Shown: piece after piece, positions 36,969 through 46,405 of the stretch
Layout: every line of letters starts with the position of its first letter
Numbering within the stretch: position 1 is the stretch's first letter
Assembly (NCBI RefSeq): GCF_965199065.1
Contig: NZ_CBDAQN010000003.1
Coordinates: forward strand, 434,001 to 498,000
DNA from: Acidisoma sp965199065
Lineage (GTDB): Bacteria; Pseudomonadota; Alphaproteobacteria; Acetobacterales; Acetobacteraceae
DNA length: 64,000 bases
Direction: 5' to 3'
Notes under the pieces: generated by a model
What the model saw: the letters and a program-made list of their open reading frames with translations, nothing else
Told to the model about the DNA's origin: nothing
The model's database searches: none
Translations under genes and position numbers: made by a program

Positions 36969-37901
36969 TCAGTCGATGAGGTCGGCGTAGAGGGGCGTAC
37001 TGAGATAGCGCTCGCCGTAGGAGGGGATGATGGTCACGATGAGCTTGCCGGCACTCTCGGGCCTGTTCGCGATCTGAACCGCCGCCCATAGCGCCGCGCC
37101 GGAGGAGATGCCCACCAGCAGGCCCTCCTGCCTCGCAACCCGCCGCGCGATGTCGAACGCATCCTGGTTGGTGACGCGCACCACCTCGTCATAAACCCCC
37201 GTGTCGAGCACATCCGGCACGAAACCGGCGCCGATGCCCTGCAGGGGATGCGGCCCCTTTTTGCCGCCCGAGAGGATTGGGGAAGCATCCGGCTCCACGG
37301 CGATCGCCCTGAAGGACGGCTTGCGATCCCTCAGCACCTCGCTGACGCCGGTAATGGTGCCTCCGGTGCCGATGCCGGCCACCAGATAGTCAACCGCGCC
37401 GTCGGTGTCGCGCCAGATTTCCTCGGCGGTGGTGGTGCGGTGGATTTCAGGGTTTGCCGGGTTCTTGAACTGCTGCGGCATGAAGTAGTGCGGACCTGTC
37501 GACGCGATCTGCTCGGCCCGCGCAATGGCGCCGCCCATGCCTTCCGGCCCCGGCGTGAGCACCAGCTCCGCCCCGTAAGCGCGCAGGAGGATGCGGCGCT
37601 CGCGGCTCATCGTCTCGGGCATCGTCAGGATGCAGCGATAGCCCCGCGCGGCGCAGACCATGGCGAGGGCGATGCCGGTATTGCCGCTCGTCGGCTCGAC
37701 GATGATGGACTCTGGCCCGACGAGCCCCGCCTTCTCGGCGGCGTCGATCATGGCGACGCCGATCCGGTCCTTCACGCTGTGGCCAGGGTTGAAATACTCC
37801 AGCTTGGCGACGATCCGGCCCGGCGCATCCGGCGCCAGAGTGCGGATGGAAACCAGCGGCGTATTGCCGACGAGGGTCGTGATGTCCGGTGCGATTCTCA
37901 T
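36969..37901 (-). CDS. cysK: Cysteine synthase A
   Basis: A 310-residue O-acetylserine sulfhydrylase. The PLP lysine is in PGHSVKDRIG, the substrate loop in PTSGNTGIALAM and the phosphate-binding loop in GTGGTITG. It makes cysteine from O-acetylserine and sulfide. The start at 37901 is set by family alignment and by the 1-base gap to the cysE stop; an open frame to 38081 overlaps cysE. The pairing with cysE and the fitting CysE tail indicate a cysteine synthase complex. Confidence 0.95.
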   Translation of the reverse strand: MRIAPDITTLVGNTPLVSIRTLAPDAPGRIVAKLEYFNPGHSVKDRIGVAMIDAAEKAGLVGPESIIVEPTSGNTGIALAMVCAARGYRCILTMPETMSRERRILLRAYGAELVLTPGPEGMGGAIARAEQIASTGPHYFMPQQFKNPANPEIHRTTTAEEIWRDTDGAVDYLVAGIGTGGTITGVSEVLRDRKPSFRAIAVEPDASPILSGGKKGPHPLQGIGAGFVPDVLDTGVYDEVVRVTNQDAFDIARRVARQEGLLVGISSGAALWAAVQIANRPESAGKLIVTIIPSYGERYLSTPLYADLID

Positions 37902-37902
37902 G

Positions 37903-38766
37903 TCAGATCGTCCAGTCGAAAGCATCGTACGCGAGGCTCGCCAGCACCTCCTCCATTCCGCGCGCCGGCGCGCCGGGAGACGCGATCCGCACGAGCTTGG
38001 CCGGAACGCCGGCAACGAGACCGTTGGCCGGGACCGAACGCAGCACCACCGAGCCGGCCGCGATCCGCGCGTTCTCGCCAATCTCGATATTGCCGAGAAC
38101 CTTGGCGCCCGCGCCGATCATCACGCCGCGGCGGACCTTCGGGTGCCGGTCCCCAGCCTCCTTGCCGGTGCCCCCAAGCGTCACGTCCTGGAGCAGCGAA
38201 ACGTCGTCCTCGACGACCGCGGTCTCGCCCACGACAAGCCCGGTGGCGTGGTCGAGGAAAATGCCCTGACCGAAGCGCGCCGCCGGATGGATATCGGTCT
38301 GGAACACCTCCGATGCGCGGCTCTGCAGATAGAGTGCGAAGTCGCGCTCGCCATTGTTCCACAGCCAGTGGGTGACGCGCTGCGACTGGATGGCGTGAAA
38401 ACCCTTGAAGTAGAGGAAGGGCTCGATGAAGCGGTCGCAGGCTGGGTCCCTCTCCTGCACGGCGGCGAGGTCGGCCTTGAATGCACAGCCGATCGCGGGG
38501 TCGGAGGAAAGCGCGCGGTGGAAGGCCTGCACGATCAGCGGCAGGGCGACGACATCGTTCTTCAGCCGCGAGGATACCCGGTGGCAGACGGCAGCCTCGA
38601 ACGAGGGCTGATTTATGATGCTGTCGAAGAAGAGCGTGGCGAGCGCCGGCGCCTTATCGTAGGCCTCCTCGGCCTCGCGGCGGAGCCGCTGCCAGATGGG
38701 GTCGTCGAGCTCGTCCGTCTCCGCGCGCGGCACGACGGCGAGATAGTTATGGGTCGAGCGGATCAA
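37903..38766 (-). CDS. cysE: Serine O-acetyltransferase
   Basis: A 287-residue enzyme with the SATase N-terminal helical domain (about 15-125) and a left-handed beta-helix of hexapeptide repeats (about 150-260; GVMIGAGAKVLGNIEIGENA). It makes O-acetylserine from serine and acetyl-CoA. The C-terminal end is AYDAFDWTI: a terminal Ile is what docks into the active site of CysK in the cysteine synthase complex. A TTG at 38766 with GGGAGG 6 bases upstream is taken as the start. CysK follows after 1 base, so translation is coupled. Confidence 0.93.
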   Translation of the reverse strand: MIRSTHNYLAVVPRAETDELDDPIWQRLRREAEEAYDKAPALATLFFDSIINQPSFEAAVCHRVSSRLKNDVVALPLIVQAFHRALSSDPAIGCAFKADLAAVQERDPACDRFIEPFLYFKGFHAIQSQRVTHWLWNNGERDFALYLQSRASEVFQTDIHPAARFGQGIFLDHATGLVVGETAVVEDDVSLLQDVTLGGTGKEAGDRHPKVRRGVMIGAGAKVLGNIEIGENARIAAGSVVLRSVPANGLVAGVPAKLVRIASPGAPARGMEEVLASLAYDAFDWTI

Positions 38767-38924
38767 GGCGGCCTCCCGCGACGGCTGGCGTCATCTCCGG
38801 AACCGGACGCATCGTCGCATGGTATCTAAGCAGGTTCGCGGGCTGCCGCCAAATCAGCAGGCAATGAGCGCGAAGGCCCGGACCAAGGCATAGACCTCTC
38901 AGCATAGGCGGTTATTCTCGCCGG

Positions 38925-39575
38925 ATGAAGATTATCAGCTGGAACCTGCTTCACCGCGACGGTGCCGCCCTGGCCGACGTGGCCCGGCTGATCGAGCAGC
39001 ACCACCCGGATGCACTCCTCATGCAGGAGGTGACAACCGCGTTCGACGCACTGCCGCGGCTGGCCGGCGGCTTCTATTCTCAGACGCCCCTGCCCGGCCG
39101 ACGCCACGGCCTCGCGGTTTGGACCCGGCAGCCGACGGCGAAGCCGCCCGGCATCTTCCCGCTGCCGTCGGGTGCCGTCGTCCATCGCATCTGCCAGATC
39201 GTCGATTTCGGCCCGTTCAGCGCGGCCAACGTCCATCTCTCGCAAGGCCAGCTGCTCAATCGCCGGCAGTTGCGGAGCGTCGTCGGCCACCTGCCGCTGC
39301 ACGCCGCAGTGCTCGGCGACTACAATCTCGTCGGGCCGCCATTGGTGCCGGGGTTTCGGGATGTCGGGCCGCGCCACGCCACCCACCGGATGAGCGACCT
39401 CGTGCCGTTGCGGCTGGACCGCTGCCTCATCCGCGGCCTCGTCTGCCTGAAGGCCGATGTGCTGGACCGCGGAACCTCGGACCATCGCCCCATCATGGTC
39501 GAACTTGCCGCGCCCGGCGAAGGCGCCGGCCATCCCATCAGACGCCCGCTTATGCGCCGGCCGCTTTTCAGGTGA
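38925..39575 (+). CDS. Endonuclease/exonuclease/phosphatase-fold protein
   Basis: A 216-residue EEP-superfamily protein. KIISWNLLHRD gives the first conserved strand with Asn, LLMQEV the Glu, VLGDYNLVG the Asp/Asn pair, and GTSDHRPIMVEL the closing Ser-Asp-His. Known members cleave DNA, phospholipids or phosphoesters with a metal ion; the substrate is unclear. It is on the opposite strand to its neighbours and ends 15 bases from the converging importer ATPase gene. Confidence 0.87.
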   Translation: MKIISWNLLHRDGAALADVARLIEQHHPDALLMQEVTTAFDALPRLAGGFYSQTPLPGRRHGLAVWTRQPTAKPPGIFPLPSGAVVHRICQIVDFGPFSAANVHLSQGQLLNRRQLRSVVGHLPLHAAVLGDYNLVGPPLVPGFRDVGPRHATHRMSDLVPLRLDRCLIRGLVCLKADVLDRGTSDHRPIMVELAAPGEGAGHPIRRPLMRRPLFR

Positions 39576-39590
39576 GCGGCGGAACTGTCG

Positions 39591-40679
39591 CTATCGCGCC
39601 AGTATTCGTGGCGACTCTGGGCTCCACGACGCCCAGACGGGCATGCCGATCGTGAACCGGCCGGCGGCCTCGCTCTGAACATCCGCCCAGATCTCGCCGG
39701 TGAGCGCCTGAGACAGGCCGAGCTTGATCCGCGTCAGCGATCCGAAGAACGTCATCTCCTGCACCACGGCCGAAACCGCGCCCGCCGGTGCCGCCATATC
39801 AGCGCCCGTCAGCGTGACATGTTCGGGCCGGAGGAACAGATCGACCTCCGTGCCCGCAGCAAAACGAGCTGCGGCATGCGCGGGCAGAAAGATGTTCCCC
39901 ATGCGGATGCCTTGCGCGTCGGCCTGCCCCGCCAGCACGCCGCCGGCTCCGATGAAGCGGGCGACGAAGCCATCCGCCGGCGCACCGTAGATCTCGTGCG
40001 GCGGCGCCATCTGCAGAACATGGCCCTCGCTCATCACCGCGACGCGGTCGGAGATCGACAGCGCCTCCTCCTGGTCATGCGTCACGAAGACCGTGGTGAT
40101 GCCGGTCTCCTGCTGAATACGCCTGATCTCGGAGCGCAACTGCGTGCGCACCTTGGCGTCGAGCGCCGACAGCGGCTCGTCGAGCAACAGGATGTCCGGC
40201 TTGACCGCGAGGGCACGCGCCAGCGCCACGCGTTGCTGCTGGCCGCCCGACATCTGATGCGGGAACTTGTTCACATGCGCGGCGAGCCCGACCATCGCGA
40301 GCAGCCGCTCCGCCTCCACCGCCTGGGCCTTGGCATCGCCAAGACCGCGGACACGAGGCCCGAAGCGGACGTTCTGCAGCGCCGTCATGTTGGGGAACAG
40401 GCTGTAGGCCTGGAATACCATGCCCATGCGGCGCTTGTTCGGCGGCAGATGCGTCACATCCTGGCCGTTGAGCAGAACCTGCCCGCTATCCGGCACCTCG
40501 AATCCCGCGAGGATGCGCAACAGCGTCGTCTTGCCGCAGCCCGAGGGGCCAAGGAGACAAAGCAACTCGCCCTGCGCCAGTTCCATGTTGATCTGCTGGA
40601 GCACGGTGCGGACACCATAGGTCTTGCGGATGCCGGAGAGCGTGACCCCCGACATCGCGATGTGCGCGGTGCTGTCCAT
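39591..40679 (-). CDS. ABC importer ATPase (PotA/FbpC-like)
   Basis: A 362-residue ATPase: Walker A GPSGCGKTT, Q-loop FQAYSLFPNM, signature MSGGQQQRVALARAL, Walker B ILLLDEPLSALD, and a C-terminal TOBE/regulatory domain (about 270-360). This is the CUT1/polyamine/iron(III) type. The start at 40679 overlaps the stop of the permease gene by ATGA. Together with the two permeases and the binding protein it makes one importer; ligand unknown. Confidence 0.94.
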   Translation of the reverse strand: MDSTAHIAMSGVTLSGIRKTYGVRTVLQQINMELAQGELLCLLGPSGCGKTTLLRILAGFEVPDSGQVLLNGQDVTHLPPNKRRMGMVFQAYSLFPNMTALQNVRFGPRVRGLGDAKAQAVEAERLLAMVGLAAHVNKFPHQMSGGQQQRVALARALAVKPDILLLDEPLSALDAKVRTQLRSEIRRIQQETGITTVFVTHDQEEALSISDRVAVMSEGHVLQMAPPHEIYGAPADGFVARFIGAGGVLAGQADAQGIRMGNIFLPAHAAARFAAGTEVDLFLRPEHVTLTGADMAAPAGAVSAVVQEMTFFGSLTRIKLGLSQALTGEIWADVQSEAAGRFTIGMPVWASWSPESPRILAR

Positions 40680-41533
40680 CAATGCGCCCCTCCGACGGTG
40701 GCCGCGCTTTTGCGGCCGGTTAAGATGACGCCAAGCATGAAGAGCCATACCAGCAGAAAGGCGAAGATCGTGAGCGCCGACGCCTCGGTGACCGCATTCT
40801 GCCCGGTGTCGTTGATGAACACGGCAAAGGTGTGGAAGAGCAGCACGCTCGCGAAGGTGAACTCGCCGATCACAGTCGTGAGGATGAGCAGGATGGCGCC
40901 GACGAGCGCCGTCCTCAGATTGGGCAGCAGCACCATGAAAATGATCTGTCCCCATCCGGCGCCGAGCGACTGGCAGGCTTCCGTCAGCGTGCGCACATCG
41001 AGCGTGGAGAGGCCAACGTCGAGCGACCGGTAGGCGTAGGGCAGCGCCAGGAAGAAATACGGAATGACGAGGTAGTTCGGCGTGCTGATCAACCAGGTCG
41101 GCCCTGTGTAGAGCGTCGTCAGGCCGTCGATCAGCGCGATGGCCGGAATGACGAAGGGCAGGTTCGAGATGAACTCGAACAGCGGCTTCAGTTTCGGCGC
41201 CTTGAGGTGCACGAAGATCATCGCCGGCACCATCAGGATGAAGCTGAGCAGGATCGTCTCGACCGCCAAACGCAACGACAGGAACAGGCTGTTCCAGAAA
41301 CCGGCCGTATGAAGCATCGCGCTGTAGGCGGAGAAGCCATAGCTGTTGCCGCCCTGCCAGAGGCTGAACAGCGCCGTGACGATCAGCGGCACGAAAAAGA
41401 AAATGCCGCCGAGGCTGAGAATGATCCAGTTGAAGAGGCTGAGCCTCGTCCGCGCGCCGTACGGCTTGCGAGGACGCGGCGCCTGGACGGCCTCTTTGAC
41501 GGCCTGGGATTCGGCGGTGACAACGGCGCTCAT
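40679..41533 (-). CDS. ABC importer permease 2
   Basis: A 284-residue permease of the BPD_transp_1 family with six helices; the EAA loop reads TEACQSLGAGWGQIIFMVLLP, with its conserved Gly. The start at 41533 (MSAVVTAESQ) has GGGAG 7 bases upstream. It ends in an ATGA overlap with the ATPase gene and begins 16 bases after permease 1. It corresponds to the PotC/PhnV-like half of the channel. Confidence 0.92.
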   Translation of the reverse strand: MSAVVTAESQAVKEAVQAPRPRKPYGARTRLSLFNWIILSLGGIFFFVPLIVTALFSLWQGGNSYGFSAYSAMLHTAGFWNSLFLSLRLAVETILLSFILMVPAMIFVHLKAPKLKPLFEFISNLPFVIPAIALIDGLTTLYTGPTWLISTPNYLVIPYFFLALPYAYRSLDVGLSTLDVRTLTEACQSLGAGWGQIIFMVLLPNLRTALVGAILLILTTVIGEFTFASVLLFHTFAVFINDTGQNAVTEASALTIFAFLLVWLFMLGVILTGRKSAATVGGAH

Positions 41534-41549
41534 GATTTTGCTCCCGCCT

Positions 41550-42506
41550 TTAGCGCCGCCACCGCGCGGCATAGCGCGCGGTGAGACTGTAGATGATCAG
41601 GACGACGGCCATCACGAGAATCATGCCGGTCGAGAGCGCCGCACCCACCTGCGGGTCGGACATGACGTTGCCCGAGAGCACGTTGCTGATGTCGATGGTG
41701 ACAAGCGCGATGTTGCCGTCCGTCAGCGCGTAGGGCGTCGCGAAAGCCGAGAAGGCGCTGCCGAACAGCAGCAGGAAGCCGCCGAGGAGCGACGGGAACA
41801 AGATCGGTAGCCCGATCAACCGCCAATACTGGAAGCTGGTGGCGCCCAATCCATCGGATGCCTCGCGCCATTGCGCACGCAACCCCTCGATGGCCGGCGT
41901 GATGATGATGAGCATCAGCGGGATCTGGAAATAGGCGAAGGTGACGGTAAGACCGGTCAAGGAATAGAGCGAGAAGCCCATCGCATAGATGTTGATGCCG
42001 ATGTGCTTCAGCCCGAGCGTCACCAACCCGAGGCTGCCTAGGGTGCTGATGAAGGCGAAGGCCAGCGGGACGCCCGCGAAGTTCGTCGCCACCGCGGAGA
42101 AGCTGGTCACGATCGACCGCAGGATCGGCGGCGCGCCGGGCTGCAAGGTTGAGTAGGCAAGGAACGTGCCGCCGACGAGGCCCACGAACGCCGAGGCGAC
42201 GCCGAGGATGATCGAGTTCTCGAAGGCGATGCGATACTGATAGTCCCAGAGACCTGCCAGGTAGGACAGGGTGAAGCCGTTGTCGCCGATGAAGGTCTGC
42301 ACGACGAGCACGACCGTCGGCGCGATCAGGAAGGCGAGCACGAAAAGCAGAAACAGGCCGACGAAGAGCCAGGGGATCGTGCGCCCGACGAGAGCGCTGA
42401 CACCGCCGCTACCGGCGGAAGCGACGGCTCGGGGGACGCTCGGCCCCCCGCTCGGTCTCGCTGTTACGTCTGGTTGAGGTTTGACGGTCTCGCCAGACTG
42501 GCTCAC
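41550..42506 (-). CDS. ABC importer permease 1
   Basis: A 318-residue permease of the same class with an N-terminal extension (about 1-35) and six helices; the EAA-like loop is REASDGLGATSFQYWRLIGL. GTG at 42506 is preferred because GAGG lies 6 bases upstream; a TTG at 42518 is the alternative. It follows the binding-protein gene by 39 bases. It corresponds to the PotB-like half of the channel. Confidence 0.92.
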   Translation of the reverse strand: MSQSGETVKPQPDVTARPSGGPSVPRAVASAGSGGVSALVGRTIPWLFVGLFLLFVLAFLIAPTVVLVVQTFIGDNGFTLSYLAGLWDYQYRIAFENSIILGVASAFVGLVGGTFLAYSTLQPGAPPILRSIVTSFSAVATNFAGVPLAFAFISTLGSLGLVTLGLKHIGINIYAMGFSLYSLTGLTVTFAYFQIPLMLIIITPAIEGLRAQWREASDGLGATSFQYWRLIGLPILFPSLLGGFLLLFGSAFSAFATPYALTDGNIALVTIDISNVLSGNVMSDPQVGAALSTGMILVMAVVLIIYSLTARYAARWRR

Positions 42507-42545
42507 GGGGAACCTCAATCAGTTAAAGTTGGCGGACGCCTGTGG

Positions 42546-43685
42546 TCAGATCTTCACCATCCGGGGCCACAGCTCGGCGAGGGTCTTCTGGGCCTTGGCG
42601 ACCTGGGCCTGGGTGGCGAACTTCACGTCGGCGTAGGGGCCGGCGGGCGGCAGCTTGGCCGAGAGGCTGGCCGGGATCAGGTTCCGCTTGGCGAGGTCGG
42701 CGTAGCGCGCCGGATGGGCGTAGCCGGCGAGGTAGAGCAGCTGGCCCTCATCCGAATACAGCCATTCCTGCCACAGCTTGGCGGCGTTCGGATGGGCGGC
42801 ATCGGCCGGGATTGCCTGGCAGTAGAAGCTGCCGTACGGCGTCGAACCCTCGGGCACGACGACGCTGATGTTCGCCTTGCCGACGGCCATGTCGCGGTAG
42901 CCGAGCGTCAGGTAGTCCCAGTTGATGACGATCGGCGCCTGGCCGCTGACGAGCAGCGCCGGACCGGTGGCCGCGGCGGGGCTGAGGTTGCCGATCTTTG
43001 CGAGCTCGCCGAAGTAGGCGACGCCCGGCGCGATATCGTCATAGGAACCGCCGTTGCCGAGGGAGGCCGCGAACACCGCGGCGAAGGCGGCGCCGGCGCC
43101 GAGCGGGCTGCCGTTCAGCGCGATCATGCCCTTGTACTCGGGCTTCTTCAGATCGGCCCAGGTCGTGGGCGCGTTCTTCACGACGTTGGTGTTGGTGGCA
43201 ATGGAGACGATGCCGAAATAGTCGGCGACCCAGAGGCCGTCGGCGTCTTTCATGCCGTCCGGGATCGTGTCCCAGGTGGCGACCTTGTACGGCGTGAAGA
43301 GGTGCCTCTTGACGCCGATTGAGGCGAAGGACGGCCCGATGTCGAGCGCGTCGGGCGCGCGATCCTGACCTTTCAGGCTCTTGACGGCCTGGAGTTCGTC
43401 GGCCGAGGAGCCGTCGGGGTTCGCGTCGTCGATGGTGATGCCGTACTTCGCGGTGAAGCCGTCCATGATGGCGCCGTAATTGGCCCAGTCCCGCGGCAGG
43501 GTGATGACGTTGAGCTTGCCTTCCTTCTTGGCGGCGGCGACGAGCGCATCCATGTCATCCGCGGCGCGGGCCGGACGGATGCCGGGGACGGAGGCCAGAG
43601 CCGCACCGGCGACGGCGCCCAGACCGAGCTTCGCCCCAAGCTTCGCATAGTCGCGGCGACCGAGAAGAGGGATATGAGACGGCAT
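42546..43685 (-). CDS. ABC importer solute-binding protein
   Basis: A 379-residue family 1 extracellular binding protein. The start LLGRRDYAKLGAKLGLGAV holds a twin-arginine pair, so export by the Tat route is likely, with cleavage near ARA at residue 41. The mature part has ALVAAAKKEGKLNVITLP and TIDDANPDGSSADELQAVKS, as in iron(III)-, polyamine- or 2-aminoethylphosphonate-type binders. Which ligand cannot be told. It is the first gene of a four-gene importer operon running to 39591. Confidence 0.93.
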   Translation of the reverse strand: MPSHIPLLGRRDYAKLGAKLGLGAVAGAALASVPGIRPARAADDMDALVAAAKKEGKLNVITLPRDWANYGAIMDGFTAKYGITIDDANPDGSSADELQAVKSLKGQDRAPDALDIGPSFASIGVKRHLFTPYKVATWDTIPDGMKDADGLWVADYFGIVSIATNTNVVKNAPTTWADLKKPEYKGMIALNGSPLGAGAAFAAVFAASLGNGGSYDDIAPGVAYFGELAKIGNLSPAAATGPALLVSGQAPIVINWDYLTLGYRDMAVGKANISVVVPEGSTPYGSFYCQAIPADAAHPNAAKLWQEWLYSDEGQLLYLAGYAHPARYADLAKRNLIPASLSAKLPPAGPYADVKFATQAQVAKAQKTLAELWPRMVKI

Positions 43686-43848
43686 CGAGGATGCTCCTGA
43701 TACGAGATCGTGAAAGAGGCCATGCGGGCGAGGGCAGGATCAAGGCGGAACTGCCCGACGATTTGGGCGATACAGCCGGATCGAAGACCGAACAACGTCA
43801 CTTGTGTGACACTTCATGCTTCGATCACAGGTTCGTTAGTCGAGCTTA

Positions 43849-43868
43849 AATCACCCCTGAGGGTGATT
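43849..43868. promoter_or_regulatory. Inverted repeat in a divergent promoter region
   Basis: AATCACCC and GGGTGATT flank a 4-base loop (CTGA), between the importer operon (start 43685, minus) and the radical-SAM gene (start 44002, plus). It could be an operator or a small hairpin. The rest of 43686-44001 shows no gene. Confidence 0.45.
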
Positions 43869-44001
43869 GAACAGCCCCGCCACCTCCGCCGCCTGCAGCC
43901 GACACGCTGAGTAATAATTGCAGCGGCCCGCTTGTGTTCTTGGTTTGTTCTTGACGTTGAAGGCTCATGTTGCGATGGTCTCGCGATCGAAGGAGATCGC
44001 C

Positions 44002-45258
44002 ATGAAGCCGATCGAAGCCGCATCTGTGCCCGCGAAGCCGCGCATGGTGTTCCGTCAGGTGCGGATCGCCAGCGTCAAGCCGTCCGCGCGCGCTCCCCGT
44101 CCTGCTGCCGCGGACATCGCGGAGGGCGACACGATCGAGCGCAACGCGGTCGAGGAGGGCGCTGATCCGACGCCTTCTCTGGCCCGTACGGGTCGCGGAG
44201 CGACGACCAACCCGTCGGTCCGGTTCGAGACGCAGGCGACAGTGCCGTGCGATGACGGCTGGGGCTCGCTCGAGGACGGCTTCGCGTCGCTGCCTCCGCT
44301 GGAGACGGTGCTCATCCGCGATCACAGCCGGACCGCGATCGCGCGCAACACGAGCCCGGATGTGGGTTTCGACCGGTCGATCAACCCATATAGGGGATGC
44401 GAGCACGGCTGCGTCTATTGCTTCGCCCGGCCGACGCACGCCTACCTCGGCTACTCCCCAGGCCTCGATTTTGAGACGAAGCTGTTGTTCAAACCGGAGG
44501 TCGCGAGCCTGCTGGAGCGTGAGTTGCGGCGGCCGTCCTACAAGCCCAAGCCGATCACGCTGGGCTCCAACACCGACCCCTACCAGCCGGTGGAGCGACG
44601 GCTCAAGCTTACACGGCAAGTGCTCGAGGTGCTGCTGCGCTTCCGCCACCCGGTGAGCATCGTGACCAAGTCTGCGAGCATCGTGCGCGACCTCGACATC
44701 CTGGGAGAGCTTGCGAAGCTCAGGCTCCTCCACGTGTATCTGTCGGTGACGACGCTCGATCCGGCGCTTGCGCGGGTGATGGAGCCGCGGGCCTCGGCGC
44801 CGGCTCTGCGGCTGCGGGCGGTTTCCGCGCTGCAGGCGGCGGGAGTGGCCGTGGGCGTGTTGGCCGCCCCGATGATCCCGGGCCTCAACGACGCCGAGCT
44901 GGAGGCGATCCTCAAGGCTGCCGCGGAAGCCGGCGCGGAGCGTGCCGGCTATGTGCTGCTGCGCCTGCCGCTGGAATTGCGCGAGATGTTCGAAGCCTGG
45001 CTCCGCGAACACATGCCGCAGCGGGCCAACCACGTCCTGAGCCTGATCCGGCAGATGCGCGGAGGGGCGCTCAACGATGCGACGTTCGGGCAGCGCTTCG
45101 TCGGCACCGGCCCTTACGCTGATCTGCTGTCGCAGCGTTTCGAGCGGGCGGCGCGTCAACTGGGATTGAACACGCGCCATACCGAGATGGACGTGACGCA
45201 GTTCCTCGTGCCGAGCGCTCCGGCTGCGATGGCCGAAGCGCAGATGTCTCTGTTCTAG
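44002..45258 (+). CDS. PA0069-family radical SAM protein
   Basis: A 418-residue radical SAM protein. The 4Fe-4S motif is CEHGCVYC in INPYRGCEHGCVYCFARPTH, and the further conserved stretches ITLGSNTDPYQPVERRLKL and PVSIVTKSASIVRDLDIL mark the PA0069 family, related to spore photoproduct lyase-like and SplB-type enzymes. The reaction has not been established. The start at 44002 has an excellent AAGGAGA site; an earlier frame begins at 43918. A short GC-rich hairpin follows the stop at 45258. Confidence 0.92.
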   Translation: MKPIEAASVPAKPRMVFRQVRIASVKPSARAPRPAAADIAEGDTIERNAVEEGADPTPSLARTGRGATTNPSVRFETQATVPCDDGWGSLEDGFASLPPLETVLIRDHSRTAIARNTSPDVGFDRSINPYRGCEHGCVYCFARPTHAYLGYSPGLDFETKLLFKPEVASLLERELRRPSYKPKPITLGSNTDPYQPVERRLKLTRQVLEVLLRFRHPVSIVTKSASIVRDLDILGELAKLRLLHVYLSVTTLDPALARVMEPRASAPALRLRAVSALQAAGVAVGVLAAPMIPGLNDAELEAILKAAAEAGAERAGYVLLRLPLELREMFEAWLREHMPQRANHVLSLIRQMRGGALNDATFGQRFVGTGPYADLLSQRFERAARQLGLNTRHTEMDVTQFLVPSAPAAMAEAQMSLF

Positions 45259-45385
45259 CGGGCGGGTAGGCCCGCAGGACGAAAAGGGGACCTGCCGCTG
45301 GCAGAGGCTGCGGCATGATTTAGACCCTGCAGCGATGTGCGATTAGCCGCTAGGCTCGGCAGGAACCTAGAAGCTGATCTTCTCA

Positions 45386-46312
45386 ATGCCCCGCGCGACC
45401 CTCGATGACATCGCTGCCTTCATCGCCGTCGCCCGGGCGCGCAGCTTCACTCGGGCCGCAGCCCGCCTCGGAGTGTCCCAATCCGCGCTGAGCCAGACGG
45501 TTCGTGGCCTCGAAGGCCGGCTCGGGCTTCGCCTGCTGACACGGACGACACGCAGCGTCTCTGCCACCGAAGCCGGCGAGCGCCTGCTGCAGGGGGTTGC
45601 ACAGCGGATCGAAGAGATCGAGGCGGAGCTGGCCGCACTGAGCGCGCTTCGTGAAAAGCCATCCGGCACGATACGGATCACCGCTCACGATCACGCAGCA
45701 CGTTCCGCACTACTGCCGGCGCTCGAGACGCTGCTTCCGCAATATCCCGACATCAACGTCGAGATCGTCATCGACTATGGGCTGACAGACCTCGTGGCCG
45801 AACGTTTCGACGCCGGCATACGAACCGGCGAGATGGTGGCGAAAGACATGGTCGCCGTCCGCATCGGCCCGGACCTGCGCTCGGCGGTCGTTGGTTCGCA
45901 ATCGTATTTCGCCAGCCGGCCGAAACCGAAGGCGCCCCCTGATCTGACCGCCCATAACTGCATCAACCTGCGGCTGCCGACCCATGGCGGCCTCTATGCC
46001 TGGGAGTTCGCGAAGGGCACGCGCGAGTTGCGGGTGAGGGTCGAGGGGCAGCTCGTCTCCAACGGCAGCGCCATGATGCTGGATGCGGCACTGTCCGGCC
46101 TGGGGCTGGCGTACCTGCCCGAGCAGACGGTGCAGGATCATCTCGCGGATGGGCGGCTCATCCGCGTGCTCGCCGACTGGTGCCCACCCTATCCGGGCTA
46201 TCACCTCTATTACCCGAGCCGGCGCCAACCGACGCCCGCCTTCGCCCTGCTGGTCGAGGCACTGCACTACAGGCCACCGCTGACGGCCCGTCACGCCGGT
46301 CCAGGACAGTGA
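45386..46312 (+). CDS. LysR-family transcriptional regulator
   Basis: A 308-residue LysR regulator: ATLDDIAAFIAVARARSFT start, helix-turn-helix RAAARLGVSQSALSQTVRGL at about 22-41, and an effector domain from about 90. It belongs to the group often paired with aldo/keto reductases and SDRs, which follow at 46406 and 47417. Orientation is the same as those genes, so it may be the first gene of the cluster or control it from its own promoter. Confidence 0.93.
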   Translation: MPRATLDDIAAFIAVARARSFTRAAARLGVSQSALSQTVRGLEGRLGLRLLTRTTRSVSATEAGERLLQGVAQRIEEIEAELAALSALREKPSGTIRITAHDHAARSALLPALETLLPQYPDINVEIVIDYGLTDLVAERFDAGIRTGEMVAKDMVAVRIGPDLRSAVVGSQSYFASRPKPKAPPDLTAHNCINLRLPTHGGLYAWEFAKGTRELRVRVEGQLVSNGSAMMLDAALSGLGLAYLPEQTVQDHLADGRLIRVLADWCPPYPGYHLYYPSRRQPTPAFALLVEALHYRPPLTARHAGPGQ

Positions 46313-46405
46313 TAAGCAAGCCTTCTAGGTTCATGCGGGTTTGCCGCACTAATCGCGCCTAATCGACCCGCCTAGATGTCGCTCAGAAATCTCTGGAGCG
46401 ACATC

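Noticed and set aside
43846..45180. A 444-codon minus-strand frame over the PA0069-like gene.
   Set aside because: No motifs and biased composition, while the plus strand encodes a clear 4Fe-4S radical SAM protein with a strong ribosome site.
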